DNA of 64,000 nt, taken from the NCBI GenBank assembly GCA_963843525.1, contig CAWJKM010000006.1, positions 1-64,000 on the forward strand. Reading direction: 5' to 3'. The notes beneath the pieces are model-generated. The model was given only the letters and a program-made list of their open reading frames with translations, was not told the DNA's origin and made no database searches. The translations under genes and the position numbers were made by a program. This stretch comes from DATJPR01 sp963843525. GTDB lineage: Bacteria; Bacteroidota; Ignavibacteria; UBA10030; UBA6906. Positions 16,984 to 26,024 of the stretch are shown here, piece by piece (within the stretch, counting starts at the first letter, position 1; each line of letters starts with the position of its first letter).

Positions 16984-18987
16984 ATGAGATTTCTCTCCTT
17001 TTTCCTCCTTTGTTGTTCGGCTTCTTCATTCGCCCCGGCACAAGATCGTTCAGCAGCTGATTCCCTTCTCCTCTTGCAGGATGCACGCACCACCAACGTC
17101 CACCGCATCCGCATCTACCTGAAGTCTGCGAACCCGGCGGTGGCAGCGCGCGCCGCTCAGGCCGCTGCGAACTTGCAGGATACAACCCTTCTTGAAGACA
17201 TCCTCCCCCTTCTCCATTCACCGTCGGCGCTCGTCCGGGAAAATGCCGCCCTCGCATTCGGCCAGACAGCCGTCTTGCTCAGTCCCGCCCACGGAAGATC
17301 ACTTCTGCCCGTAATAATGGAAACGCTGGACCACGGTCCGCGGAACGACCGACTCGTTGACGAGTGTGGAAAATTCGGAGACAAAGCCCTTCTCGACTCA
17401 CTCATGCAGCGGTATTTTCACGTCGGGCAGATTCCGTCTCATGCACAACTTCTCGGTATTGCGCGATTCGCCATCCGCGGGATCGCCACACCGCTTTCCG
17501 AACGATCGCTCCTCCGGCTTTGCGCAACGCCGCAGATTGTTCAATGGGAAACAGTGTACGCTCTGCAGCGGGCCGGGGATCACGACGAAGTGCGGACAAG
17601 GTTCAATTCCATCCGTTCCCTCATCCAGAACAAAGACCCGCTCGTCCGGATGAACGTTGCGGCGCTTGCAGGGAAACTCCACGATTTTCCTCCCGCACTC
17701 GAACTGATTCGGATGCTGATGCGCGACCGGGATTGGCGGGTCCGCACGAACGCCGCACGATCCCTGACCCAATGGCCGGTCACGAAAACGGACCTTATCC
17801 TCGCCGACATCCTCCGACCGCTTCGCGATCCCAGTCCTCACGTCGCGATCGCTCTGTTAACTGCCCTGGCCACGGATAAAGCGATTCCATCACGGCTTGC
17901 CGCCGGTGAGAATCCGGAATTTGTGCACGCGATCGATACGATAGCGATGGATATCCGCAAGAATGATATCCCACTTGTCATCGCCTCCTTCGATCTCTTC
18001 GCGCGCCTCCATGGCGACTACGCCGTCCCTGTCCTGCTTGCGAGAGCCAGGCCGGAAAGTCCGACTGCTGCGCCAGCCCTCTCCGCGTTGGGCCGGACCG
18101 CCTCGCCCCGGGCCCTCCGCGAGCTCGTTCAGCGGTGGCTGAAAATGTTTCCAAACAGGCGACCGCAGAAATCCGGCTCCATGCTTCGCCCAGCCGAAGC
18201 GTGTGCAATTCTGGAAGGACTGCGACACTGGGCCGGCGCGCAACGCGGCCTCTCCATTGGCTCCCGCGATTCTCTATCCGGCGTCTGCCTCCGCGGCCTG
18301 AAAACGAACGACATCGCCATCATTGCAACCGCAGCAGAGATTCTTTCAGATTCACTCCTGCGCAATCGGTCTTTCATCCCGAACTTGAAAAAAGCATTGC
18401 GCGCGGTCCGTCTCCCCATCGGCATCGAGGCAGCCCAGCAAATTGTTCAAACGCTTCATGTACTTGGAGATACGTCCGCGAGTGTTCCCTCACACGTTGT
18501 TGAGCGGACTTTTTCGCTCGATGACATCAGTGCCCTCCCGGACACCGTTCGCGTCCGATTCACCACCGCAAAGGGCAGTATCGACGCCCAGCTCTATTCC
18601 GCCGCGGCACCATTTACCGTGGCGAGCTTCGTATCTCTGGCCAGAAAGGGCTTCTTCAACTCTCGCAAAGGGAAACCGATGCTCTTTCATCGGGTCGTCC
18701 CGAATTTTGTTGTCCAGGGCGGAGATCCGAGAGGAGATGGATGGGGCGGCCCGGATTATGCCATAAGGACGGAGATTTCAACCCTGGAATTTGAGACGGG
18801 GTCAATCGGCATGGCTAGCGCCGGGAAAGACACGGAGGGCTCTCAGTTTTTCTTCACACATTCGCCCCAGCCGCATCTTGACGGAAAGTATACGGTCTTC
18901 GGAAGAATTTTCTCGGGATTGCGCATTGTGGATCTCCTCCAGGCCGGGGATTCACTATTATCCGTAACAGTGACAAATCATGAATGA
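16984..18987 (+). CDS. Exported HEAT-repeat protein fused to a cyclophilin-type peptidyl-prolyl isomerase
   Basis: This protein has about 667 residues: a signal peptide (MRFLSFFLLCCSASSFAPAQ), HEAT-like helical repeats over roughly residues 35-480 (AVAARAAQAAANLQDTTLLE, ALVRENAALAFGQTAVLL, WRVRTNAARSLTQWPV), then a cyclophilin domain from about 515. The cyclophilin has the active-site block FHRVVPNFVVQGGDP, the GSQFFFTH block and HLDGKYTVFGRI. It should catalyse proline isomerisation in the periplasm, with the HEAT array as substrate or partner platform. A TTG at 16957, only 4 nt after AGGAGG, is an alternative start. The next gene follows 6 nt later. Confidence 0.87.
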   Translation: MRFLSFFLLCCSASSFAPAQDRSAADSLLLLQDARTTNVHRIRIYLKSANPAVAARAAQAAANLQDTTLLEDILPLLHSPSALVRENAALAFGQTAVLLSPAHGRSLLPVIMETLDHGPRNDRLVDECGKFGDKALLDSLMQRYFHVGQIPSHAQLLGIARFAIRGIATPLSERSLLRLCATPQIVQWETVYALQRAGDHDEVRTRFNSIRSLIQNKDPLVRMNVAALAGKLHDFPPALELIRMLMRDRDWRVRTNAARSLTQWPVTKTDLILADILRPLRDPSPHVAIALLTALATDKAIPSRLAAGENPEFVHAIDTIAMDIRKNDIPLVIASFDLFARLHGDYAVPVLLARARPESPTAAPALSALGRTASPRALRELVQRWLKMFPNRRPQKSGSMLRPAEACAILEGLRHWAGAQRGLSIGSRDSLSGVCLRGLKTNDIAIIATAAEILSDSLLRNRSFIPNLKKALRAVRLPIGIEAAQQIVQTLHVLGDTSASVPSHVVERTFSLDDISALPDTVRVRFTTAKGSIDAQLYSAAAPFTVASFVSLARKGFFNSRKGKPMLFHRVVPNFVVQGGDPRGDGWGGPDYAIRTEISTLEFETGSIGMASAGKDTEGSQFFFTHSPQPHLDGKYTVFGRIFSGLRIVDLLQAGDSLLSVTVTNHE

Positions 18988-18993
18988 GGTTCG

Positions 18994-21468
18994 GTGAACA
19001 TGCTCAGACACAATGTATTACCGAGGCGGGAATCAACTTGTTTCTCTCGATGGACTACCGGCATACCTGCCCTCGTTCTCCTCTCAGGATTGCTCTGGGG
19101 ATGCGGAACATCAGGTCAGAATTCCGGAATTTCCGTCCAGGGACGAGTGACATTGCCCAACGGTTGGTCGCTCTCCCCTGTCGGTAAGCACCTCCCCCTC
19201 GGTGAACTCCCGCTGAACCTTGTAATCACTCCTGATGGTCACACAGCCGTCGTGACGAATAACGGTACCGGAGAGCAGTCGCTCTCAGTGATCGACCTTG
19301 GCAATTGGAGGGTGAAAAAGACCATCCCCTTGCACCGGGCATGGCTTGGATTGGGGTTGACTTCCGATGCCGGCTCTGTGCTCGTATCCGCGGGGAACGA
19401 TAACGCCGTATTGCGGTTCTCCCTGGAGTCAAGTGATGTACGATTGCGGGACTCGATAGCGATTGATGTCCCCTGGCCGAAGGCACGCGTGTGGGCCGGG
19501 GGGCTTGCTGCCACTCCAAACGGTAAGTGGGTGTTTGTGGTCTCACGCGAGAATCACATGCTGTACAGGATCAATCTCTCGGTGAAGGTCGTCGATGACG
19601 AGCTGGAGCTCCCTGCGATGCCTTACACGTGCCTTGCATCGCATGACGGAAAGAAGCTTTTTGTCTCCCTCTGGGGAGGGGCGCGCGTTGTGGTCGTCGA
19701 CCCTGATGAGATGATCGTCACCGATACGGTTGCCACAGGGGACCATCCATGCGACATGGCGGAGACCCCCGACGGCTCACGGCTGTTTGTCGCTTGTGCA
19801 AATACGAACAGTGTTTCCGTTATCGATGTCCACCACGGCAGAGTGACGGAGCAACTGAACTCGGCCCTTTTCCCCAATGCTCCTGAAGGAAGCACTCCCA
19901 ACTCGGTCGCAGTGTCTCCGGACGGCAACACGCTTCTCATCGCGAATGCCGACAACAACAGTCTTGCTGTCTTTGACATCCGCCTTCCCGGAGAAAGCCG
20001 CCCGGCAGGGTTCATTCCGACCGGCTGGTATCCCACGTGCGTGCGGTTCGATCCGGTCACGGGGGATATTCTTGTAACCAGCGCCAAGGGTTTATCGTCG
20101 AGGGCGAATCCAAACGGCCCACAACCCGCCCGTCCCTACGACGAGTCGGAATATATCGGTCGGATGTTCAAAGGAGTCCTGACACGTCTTCGCATGCCCG
20201 ACCAGAAAATTCTTGACGGGTACACGAAGATGGTCTATGACAATTCGCCGTTCCAGAATGTCAACACCCCGCCTGACAGCGCTCTCGGCTTGTGGTCGTA
20301 TCCCGGTCATCCTTCGCCCATCAAGCATGTCTTCTATGTCATCAAGGAAAACAGGACATACGATCAGGTCTTCGGCGATCTCCCGGAGGGAAACGGAGAT
20401 CCCCATCTTTGCCTGTTCCCCGATAGCATTACGCCGAACCATCACGCACTCGTGAAGCAATTCACTCTGTTCGATCACGTTTTCTGCGACGCCGAAGTGA
20501 GTGCGGACGGGCACAACTGGTCGATGGGCGCATATGCAACCGATTACACCGAGAAGAGCTGGCCGACATCCTATGGAGGCCGCGGGGGCGAATATGAATT
20601 TGAAGGCGGGTATCCGATTGTCTATCCTTCCGCCGGATATCTCTGGGACGATTGCGCGCGCACCGGGCGGAGCTATCGCACCTACGGCGAGTTTGTCAGG
20701 AATCCGGATCAACCCGGCGACTCGGCGCGGGGATTGATGCCCGCACTGATCGGGCATGTCGCGCCCCACTACCGCGGGTGGGATCTCGAGTATTCAGACG
20801 TAAAACGGATTGAAGAATGGGAGAAGGAGTTCGCCCGGTACGAAAAAGATGGAGATCTCCCGCAGTTTCAGGTGATCAAACTGCCGAATGATCATACGGA
20901 GGGAACAACGGCAGGGGCATTGACGCCTCGGGCGTACGTTGCGCAGAACGATCTTGCGTTGGGGATGCTTGTGGAAAGGATCTCACGGAGTCCCTATTGG
21001 AAGGAATCCGCCATCTTCGTCATCGAAGACGATGCGCAGAACGGGCCTGACCATGTGGATGCCCACCGCACGGTGGCGCTCGTGATTTCTCCCTATACGA
21101 AACACCATTATGTGGACAGTACGCCCTATTCTACCAGCGGTATGCTCCGTACGATGGAGCTCATCCTCGGGCTTCCCCCCCTTTCCCAATTCGATGCGTC
21201 GGCCCGACCGATGAACAACGGCCTTTCTCCGGAGCCGGATCTCACCCCCTACACTCACCTGCCGCCGGGCGTGAATCTTGACGAGCGCAATCCCCGCGGG
21301 GCACTGGGACAGCGGGAAAGCGAAACGATGGACTTCAGTCATGAAGACGCCGCCCCGGAGGACCTGCTGAATCAGATCGTCTGGACGTCGGTGCGGGGAC
21401 CCGATGTGCCGATGCCTTCGCCGGTGAGAAGCGCATTCGTGCGAAACCCTGTCCGAGATAAGGACTAG
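18994..21468 (+). CDS. Exported beta-propeller (YVTN) plus phosphoesterase fusion, probable lipoprotein
   Basis: This 824-aa protein has a signal with a possible lipobox (LLSGLLWGC). Residues about 50-370 hold YVTN-like propeller repeats (VAVSPDGNTLLIANADNN, MAETPDGSRLFVACANTNSV). From about 440 a phosphoesterase domain of the alkaline-phosphatase superfamily begins: KHVFYVIKENRTYDQVFGDL, then DAEVSADGHNWSMGAYATDY and FVIEDDAQNGPDHVDAHR. This matches bacterial propeller-phosphoesterases related to phospholipase C/acid phosphatase; substrate not deducible. The start may be GTG 18994 or ATG 19000. It is 6 nt from the upstream cyclophilin gene, so co-expression is likely. Confidence 0.85.
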   Translation: MNMLRHNVLPRRESTCFSRWTTGIPALVLLSGLLWGCGTSGQNSGISVQGRVTLPNGWSLSPVGKHLPLGELPLNLVITPDGHTAVVTNNGTGEQSLSVIDLGNWRVKKTIPLHRAWLGLGLTSDAGSVLVSAGNDNAVLRFSLESSDVRLRDSIAIDVPWPKARVWAGGLAATPNGKWVFVVSRENHMLYRINLSVKVVDDELELPAMPYTCLASHDGKKLFVSLWGGARVVVVDPDEMIVTDTVATGDHPCDMAETPDGSRLFVACANTNSVSVIDVHHGRVTEQLNSALFPNAPEGSTPNSVAVSPDGNTLLIANADNNSLAVFDIRLPGESRPAGFIPTGWYPTCVRFDPVTGDILVTSAKGLSSRANPNGPQPARPYDESEYIGRMFKGVLTRLRMPDQKILDGYTKMVYDNSPFQNVNTPPDSALGLWSYPGHPSPIKHVFYVIKENRTYDQVFGDLPEGNGDPHLCLFPDSITPNHHALVKQFTLFDHVFCDAEVSADGHNWSMGAYATDYTEKSWPTSYGGRGGEYEFEGGYPIVYPSAGYLWDDCARTGRSYRTYGEFVRNPDQPGDSARGLMPALIGHVAPHYRGWDLEYSDVKRIEEWEKEFARYEKDGDLPQFQVIKLPNDHTEGTTAGALTPRAYVAQNDLALGMLVERISRSPYWKESAIFVIEDDAQNGPDHVDAHRTVALVISPYTKHHYVDSTPYSTSGMLRTMELILGLPPLSQFDASARPMNNGLSPEPDLTPYTHLPPGVNLDERNPRGALGQRESETMDFSHEDAAPEDLLNQIVWTSVRGPDVPMPSPVRSAFVRNPVRDKD

Positions 21469-21489
21469 AGAGAGCCGATTTCCGGCCTC

Positions 21490-22341
21490 TCATGTGCGGT
21501 TGCCGGGGAGTTCCGTACTGGTCGAGGAGGCCGGGCTTTGCGTGTCCAGTTTGTTGTAGTCGAGCTCCGATCCGAGCACGCTGTGCGGGATCATGAATAC
21601 CAGAAAGGTCACTATTGCCGCTCCGAGCGCCCAGGCTCTGGGACTGCGCGACTTCTTCATCGCAACGAGTGCTGCGACCCAGCACAGAAGCGCAAATATC
21701 GTCTTGTTGTCCGTGAGGTCATGCCCGAAGGGCCAACCGGTCCAGTACGCGTCGAACGCATACTTCTGGACAATGGGCCCCAGCACAATCCCTCCTACAC
21801 CGAGGAGCACAATGGTTGCCAGGATCAATGGACGGAAGCGAGGCGTTTGATGGAACCACTCAAGCCCGGCACGGGTCGAAAGGAGCATTCCTCCGAACAT
21901 CGCGAGAACGTGAATGATCAGGACGGCTGAAGGCACCTCACCTTTGAATCGCAGCACCACGCCCCCCTGATCAGGCACCACGTGATCCTGACCGTCTGCC
22001 GAGAGAATCACCCTGTACTCCAGTTTTCCTGCCGCCGGCTGCTGCGGCAGTTGCGCCGAAAGGACGCCGTTGTCCCGCCGCATCGGAACGGAGTGCCACG
22101 GATCCCCGGTCTTGAACCGCTTCCATTCCATGCGTCCTACCACCGATGATTCCGGGATCGCAATATCGACCGGGGCGTCGGAACCTGTCTCATGGCTCCG
22201 AAGAAGACGGTAGTGCGCCGTGGTGTTCCCGATCGACACCGTTCCACTGTCCGGGTAGGTCGGTCCCGTCATCCTCTGATAGACCGCGGAAGCGAGCGTG
22301 ATGATAAACGATAGGACCCAAAGGACCGCACTTCGATTCAT
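21490..22341 (-). CDS. Hypothetical multi-pass membrane protein
   Basis: No family is recognised. The 283-residue protein has one N-terminal helix (VLWVLSFIITLASAVY), a periplasmic beta-rich region of about 130 residues and then four hydrophobic segments (AVLIIHVLAMFGGMLL, LILATIVLLGVGGIVLGPIV, IFALLCWVAALVAM, GAAIVTFLVFMIPHSVLG). Its ATG overlaps the stop of the cation-efflux gene (ATGA) and has GGGAGAG 5 nt upstream. The coupling suggests it works with that transporter. The frame is open further upstream to 22554 but only across the transporter gene. Confidence 0.72.
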   Translation of the reverse strand: MNRSAVLWVLSFIITLASAVYQRMTGPTYPDSGTVSIGNTTAHYRLLRSHETGSDAPVDIAIPESSVVGRMEWKRFKTGDPWHSVPMRRDNGVLSAQLPQQPAAGKLEYRVILSADGQDHVVPDQGGVVLRFKGEVPSAVLIIHVLAMFGGMLLSTRAGLEWFHQTPRFRPLILATIVLLGVGGIVLGPIVQKYAFDAYWTGWPFGHDLTDNKTIFALLCWVAALVAMKKSRSPRAWALGAAIVTFLVFMIPHSVLGSELDYNKLDTQSPASSTSTELPGNRT

Positions 22342-23270
22342 AAGACTCTCCCTGGAATAAGATCTTCTTCGTGGTCGCGTTCCTCGCCTTCCGGTTCGAT
22401 ATGGACGAGGACATCCGAGACGCTGGGGATGGCGGCGCGCACCGCATCGCGGACGCGATGCGCAATACGATGTCCATCCCGTACGGAGACATCGCCGTTC
22501 ACGACAACATGCAGGTCGACGTAGTACGTCAGACCCATCTTCCGGACCATACAACGGTCAAGTGATCTCACCTCTTGTTCACCCTCCGCAGCCCGCCGCA
22601 CCCGTTCTTCAATTCCCGTCTCCGGGACCTCGTCCATGATCTCGCGCAGCGCAGGAACCATCAGCCGGATCCCATTGAACCCGATCAGCAGCGCGGCCAC
22701 GATCGCCGCCCATGCATCCGCCTGCGAGAAGGCGGCCCCACCGATCACGGCAATTGAAATTCCTGCGAAGGCGGCCGCGGACGTGATTGCATCGCTCCGA
22801 TGATGCCAGGCATCGGCCTGAAGTGCGGAACTCTCCCAGCGCTTTCCTGTCCGTTTTACGAACCTGAATAGAAACTCCTTCACAACGATGACAATGGCAA
22901 GGATAACCAGTGTAAAAGGCTTGGGAGAAGCATGGGGTGTGAGAATGGCCCGGACACTCTGAATGCCGATTCCCAACGAGGCTGTGCAGAGCGCGATTGA
23001 GACAGCAAGCGCGGCGAGGGGCTCCGCCTTCCCATGACCGTATGGATGATTTTCATCCGCCGGCTTTGTGGCAATCCGCAGGCCGCTGAGAACAATGAGG
23101 GAAGTGCCTACGTCGGTCGCGGATTCCACCGCATCGGCAATCAACGCATAGGAATGTCCGAGGACACCTGCGATGGCCTTGACCGCCGAGAGCGTGATGT
23201 TTGTGACGACGCCGATCAGAGTGGTCTGCGTTCCGACTGCGGCGGCCTGGTCTGTGTAAGAACGGTACAT
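22338..23270 (-). CDS. Cation diffusion facilitator (CDF) metal efflux transporter
   Basis: This 310-residue CDF protein has membrane segments beginning QTTLIGVVTNITLSAVKAIAG, the metal-site helix HSYALIADAVESATD, the loop ENHPYGHGKAEPLA and the second metal helix ADAWHHRSDAITS. A C-terminal cytoplasmic domain holds VSVRDGHRIAHRVRDAVRA and LVHIEPEGEERDHEED. It probably exports Zn, Fe, Co or Mn by proton antiport; the metal is not predictable by eye. The ATG at 23268-23270 is chosen; the frame continues upstream as low-complexity non-family sequence. A terminator for the preceding gene lies 31-65 nt upstream. Confidence 0.88.
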   Translation of the reverse strand: MYRSYTDQAAAVGTQTTLIGVVTNITLSAVKAIAGVLGHSYALIADAVESATDVGTSLIVLSGLRIATKPADENHPYGHGKAEPLAALAVSIALCTASLGIGIQSVRAILTPHASPKPFTLVILAIVIVVKEFLFRFVKRTGKRWESSALQADAWHHRSDAITSAAAFAGISIAVIGGAAFSQADAWAAIVAALLIGFNGIRLMVPALREIMDEVPETGIEERVRRAAEGEQEVRSLDRCMVRKMGLTYYVDLHVVVNGDVSVRDGHRIAHRVRDAVRAAIPSVSDVLVHIEPEGEERDHEEDLIPGRVL

Positions 23271-23300
23271 GCACACGTAAAATTGTGGTTGCCAATATAC

Positions 23301-23335
23301 AAAAAAAAGGGCCGACTCGCACCTGCAAGCCGGCC
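23301..23335 (-). terminator. Rho-independent terminator after the VWA lipoprotein gene
   Basis: The minus-strand RNA has GGCCGGCT, a loop, then AGTCGGCC (8 bp with one G-U), followed directly by eight U residues. It separates the VWA gene from the CDF operon. Confidence 0.85.
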
Positions 23336-23359
23336 GGGAAACGCATGCCAACGTCGGTT

Positions 23360-24403
23360 TTACGGCATAGTGTATGTTCTGATGAACTGCGTGGAAATCC
23401 CGTTGTACGTCACGGTCATCACGACCTGAACGGTCGTTCCGCTTGCAGGAAGATTTGTCGACGGCCATGTCACCGTCACCTGGACGGAATTCGAAATCGC
23501 CCCGCTGATTTGCTGGTAGATCTGCGCCAGCTCTGTCGCGTTCGGTGAAAAGTAATACAGCCCCCCCGTCGTATCGGCAATCTCAACAAGGTCGAGTTCC
23601 GCAAGACTGTTCCGGCCCGGCGGATCGGAATGATCGGCGGAGTCGATCAGTCCAACGGTGTACACTGGGACGCCGACCAGCTGCGCTTCTGCAAACACGT
23701 CTGACCGTGTCACCGAGGAATTGTTCTCACCACCATCGGTGAAGGCAACAACTGCACGGGCGTAGGTTGAGGCAGACTGCGCGCCGGCGTCCTGCAGTCC
23801 CGTGTAAATTGAAGAATACAGGGCCGTAGATCCCCGGTCAAATGAAGAGCTGTCCACGGCAAGCAGCAGAGCCGGCTTCGACGAGGTGAAGGGAAACACA
23901 AAGTCGACGTCCGACCCGAACTTGATGATTTCGGCAATGTCCCCCACGGCCAGGGAATTCACGAACGATTTCACCCCGCTTTCCATATCAAGAATCCGGT
24001 TGTATTGCTGCGCGGTGTTGTCATACGGTCCTGCAAACATGGTGCCGCTATAGTCCATCGTCATTGCAACGGCAACCTTCTTTCCGCTCTGCGTGGTATT
24101 CTGCACGAGGATGGTCCCGACGATGGAGTCCGCCGTCAACTTGGGAACCCCCGGGCCATAGAGAAGTTTTGCCGTAAAATTCGAAGATGTGAGCCCGGTC
24201 ACGGGCGCACCGTCCTGATCGGTCACAAACACAGTTCCTTGAACCGTCGTCCTGCTCAGCGGTGTCATGGTCCCATTCGCCTTTAACTGAGAAACCGTCG
24301 TCGAAGGGCCGGTGGGAGAACTGTCGCTTTTCTTACAGCTCTGCAGCAGGAATGCAAAAGCGAGGAGTGGGACTAGGAGAACTACGGTGGATACCCTGCG
24401 CAT
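23360..24403 (-). CDS. VWA-domain lipoprotein
   Basis: This 347-aa lipoprotein has signal and lipobox LLAFAFLLQSC followed by KKSDSSPTGPS. A short beta domain (residues about 40-110) precedes a von Willebrand factor A domain. Its MIDAS region reads AMTMDYSGTM, a D-x-S-G-T variant of D-x-S-x-S, with the TALYSSIYTGL threonine and VAFTDGGENN aspartate present. A C-terminal Ig-like strand region ends FIRTYTMP. The role is probably metal-dependent protein binding at the cell envelope; partner unknown. It is a single-gene unit bounded by a terminator. Confidence 0.82.
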   Translation of the reverse strand: MRRVSTVVLLVPLLAFAFLLQSCKKSDSSPTGPSTTVSQLKANGTMTPLSRTTVQGTVFVTDQDGAPVTGLTSSNFTAKLLYGPGVPKLTADSIVGTILVQNTTQSGKKVAVAMTMDYSGTMFAGPYDNTAQQYNRILDMESGVKSFVNSLAVGDIAEIIKFGSDVDFVFPFTSSKPALLLAVDSSSFDRGSTALYSSIYTGLQDAGAQSASTYARAVVAFTDGGENNSSVTRSDVFAEAQLVGVPVYTVGLIDSADHSDPPGRNSLAELDLVEIADTTGGLYYFSPNATELAQIYQQISGAISNSVQVTVTWPSTNLPASGTTVQVVMTVTYNGISTQFIRTYTMP

Positions 24404-24806
24404 GATGCCTCCGTCCTATTAGCGCATGAAACAAGAGCAGATCCACTTCCATAAGCTGAGGTCTCGTTCCCGCGAAACTGGTGGGAAAGCACAGGGCAAG
24501 ACTACAGAGGTCCGGAAGCACCTCGGGCTTTGCGGGAGAGACGCGCAGTCAAGGCAGACCTGGGCAATTTTGAGTCAAGAATCGGACAATGGCTCGAAGT
24601 TAAAAAAGTCCCCGTCAAGGATCAATAAGTTCCACAACGTATTTTCCGGGTGCCTCCCTTCGGGGCCCTCGTCGTATTGCAGGGGATGAGAGTTCTTCGT
24701 AGATTTACCCTGCAAACCCTGGAACCCCCGGCAACTTCGTGCCGGCCTGCTTCTTGACATGCCTTTCCGAGTATTCATCGCTCTATCTTCCGGAGGTCCA
24801 TCTTTC
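24404..24806. other. 403-nt divergent intergenic region
   Basis: No gene is supported here. The region separates the VWA gene (-) from the aminotransferase gene (+). It holds two perfect inverted repeats on the aminotransferase side: TGCAGGG (24678-24684) with CCCTGCA (24708-24714), and CCGGCA (24728-24733) with TGCCGG (24740-24745), 62-129 nt before the start codon. A TTGACA occurs at 24754-24759 but no matching -10 is seen. The repeats might fold in the mRNA leader; no known riboswitch class was recognised. Confidence 0.5.
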
Positions 24807-26024
24807 ATGAGCATTAGCCAGCTCGCGCGATCTATTGCCGAATCACCCACGCTTGCCTTGAACGAGCAGGCCAGACTTCTCCGTGAAAAAGGGGAAGCGG
24901 TGATTCATCTGGGCATCGGTGAACCGAAGAACAAGGCTCCCATCAATGCCATCCTCAGTTCTGCAGCAAAACTCACTGCGGGAGACATCAAATACACGCC
25001 CACCGACGGGATCCCGTCCTTGAAAAGGGCCATCATCCATTACACCGAAGAGAATTACGACCGGGTTCCGGAGCCCGAGCAAGTCCTCGTCGCGGCAGGG
25101 GCAAAACAGGCGATCTATAACGTCCTCTTTTCCCTCCTCAATCCCCAGGATGAAGTAATCGTCCTCGCCCCCTATTGGGTGAGCTATCCCGAGATGATTC
25201 GCATGGTGTACGGGGTCCCGGTCATCGTGAAGCCGGAAGACGGCAGCTTGTTTCCGAGGATGAAAGAGATCGAACAGGCCCTCAGCAGTTACACCAAAGC
25301 GATCATTGTCAATAGTCCGAACAACCCTTCGGGGATGATTTATCCCGAAGCACTGATCGCCCAACTGGTCGACTTGTGCGAGAAGAAGGGCATCTACCTG
25401 ATCGCCGACGATATTTATCACAAGCTCGTGTTCGACGGAAAATCGGCGGCCCCGGCCTACCGGTTCACCAAGAGGGACATAGATTCAACTCACGTCATCT
25501 GCATCAACGGCATCTCGAAATTGTACGGCATGACTGGTTTTCGCATCGGATGGTCCATTGCGAGCAAGGAGCTTACCAGCGTCATGCTCAATGTCCAGGC
25601 GCAAACCACGTCCTGTACGTCGGTTCTCCTGCAAGCGGCTGCCGAAGGGGCCCTGACGGGCCTTCAGAGTGCTGTCGACACTCTCCGACTCACGCTGGAG
25701 AACAATCGGAATGTGATGATCCAGGAACTGAGTTCCTTCACCGGTGTCCGCACGATCAAACCGGAGGGCACATACTACTGCCTGCCGGATTTCAGCGCCT
25801 ACGACAAAAACTCAGTGGCCCTCTCGAAGTTCCTCCTGAAGAAAGCGCTCGTCGTGACCGTCCCCGGGAAAGAATTCGGTATGGAGGGATATCTCCGCCT
25901 CAGTTACGCAACGACCGTGAAGGACATCAAACAGGGAGTCGAACGGATCAAATGGGCCCTCGACCCCTCTTCTCCGAACGAGATCTATATCGGTGAACGA
26001 AAACTAGTACGGGACTGGCTATGA
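24807..26024 (+). CDS. Pyridoxal-phosphate aminotransferase, class I/II (aspartate aminotransferase-like)
   Basis: This 405-residue fold-type I aminotransferase has LALNEQARLLREKGEAVIHL and GIGEPKNKAP at the N-terminus, SPNNPSGMIYP, DDIYHKLVFDG, and the PLP-lysine segment NGISKLYGMTGFRIGWSIAS. The C-terminal substrate arginine region is LRLSYATTVKDIKQGVERI. This is the aspartate/prephenate aminotransferase subgroup; the amino donor and acceptor are not certain. The ATG at 24807 has GGAGG 10 nt upstream; an in-frame upstream start at 24759 adds a leader without family similarity. The stop overlaps the pckA ATG (ATGA), linking oxaloacetate/aspartate exchange to PEP formation. Confidence 0.88.
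   Translation: MSISQLARSIAESPTLALNEQARLLREKGEAVIHLGIGEPKNKAPINAILSSAAKLTAGDIKYTPTDGIPSLKRAIIHYTEENYDRVPEPEQVLVAAGAKQAIYNVLFSLLNPQDEVIVLAPYWVSYPEMIRMVYGVPVIVKPEDGSLFPRMKEIEQALSSYTKAIIVNSPNNPSGMIYPEALIAQLVDLCEKKGIYLIADDIYHKLVFDGKSAAPAYRFTKRDIDSTHVICINGISKLYGMTGFRIGWSIASKELTSVMLNVQAQTTSCTSVLLQAAAEGALTGLQSAVDTLRLTLENNRNVMIQELSSFTGVRTIKPEGTYYCLPDFSAYDKNSVALSKFLLKKALVVTVPGKEFGMEGYLRLSYATTVKDIKQGVERIKWALDPSSPNEIYIGERKLVRDWL

Noticed and set aside
21469..21489. GAGAG/CTCTC imperfect hairpin between converging genes
   Set aside because: It has a bulge and no T run; too weak to call a terminator.
24754..24759. TTGACA as a sigma-70 -35 element before the aminotransferase
   Set aside because: No acceptable -10 hexamer occurs 16-18 nt downstream, and this lineage often uses a different housekeeping promoter consensus.
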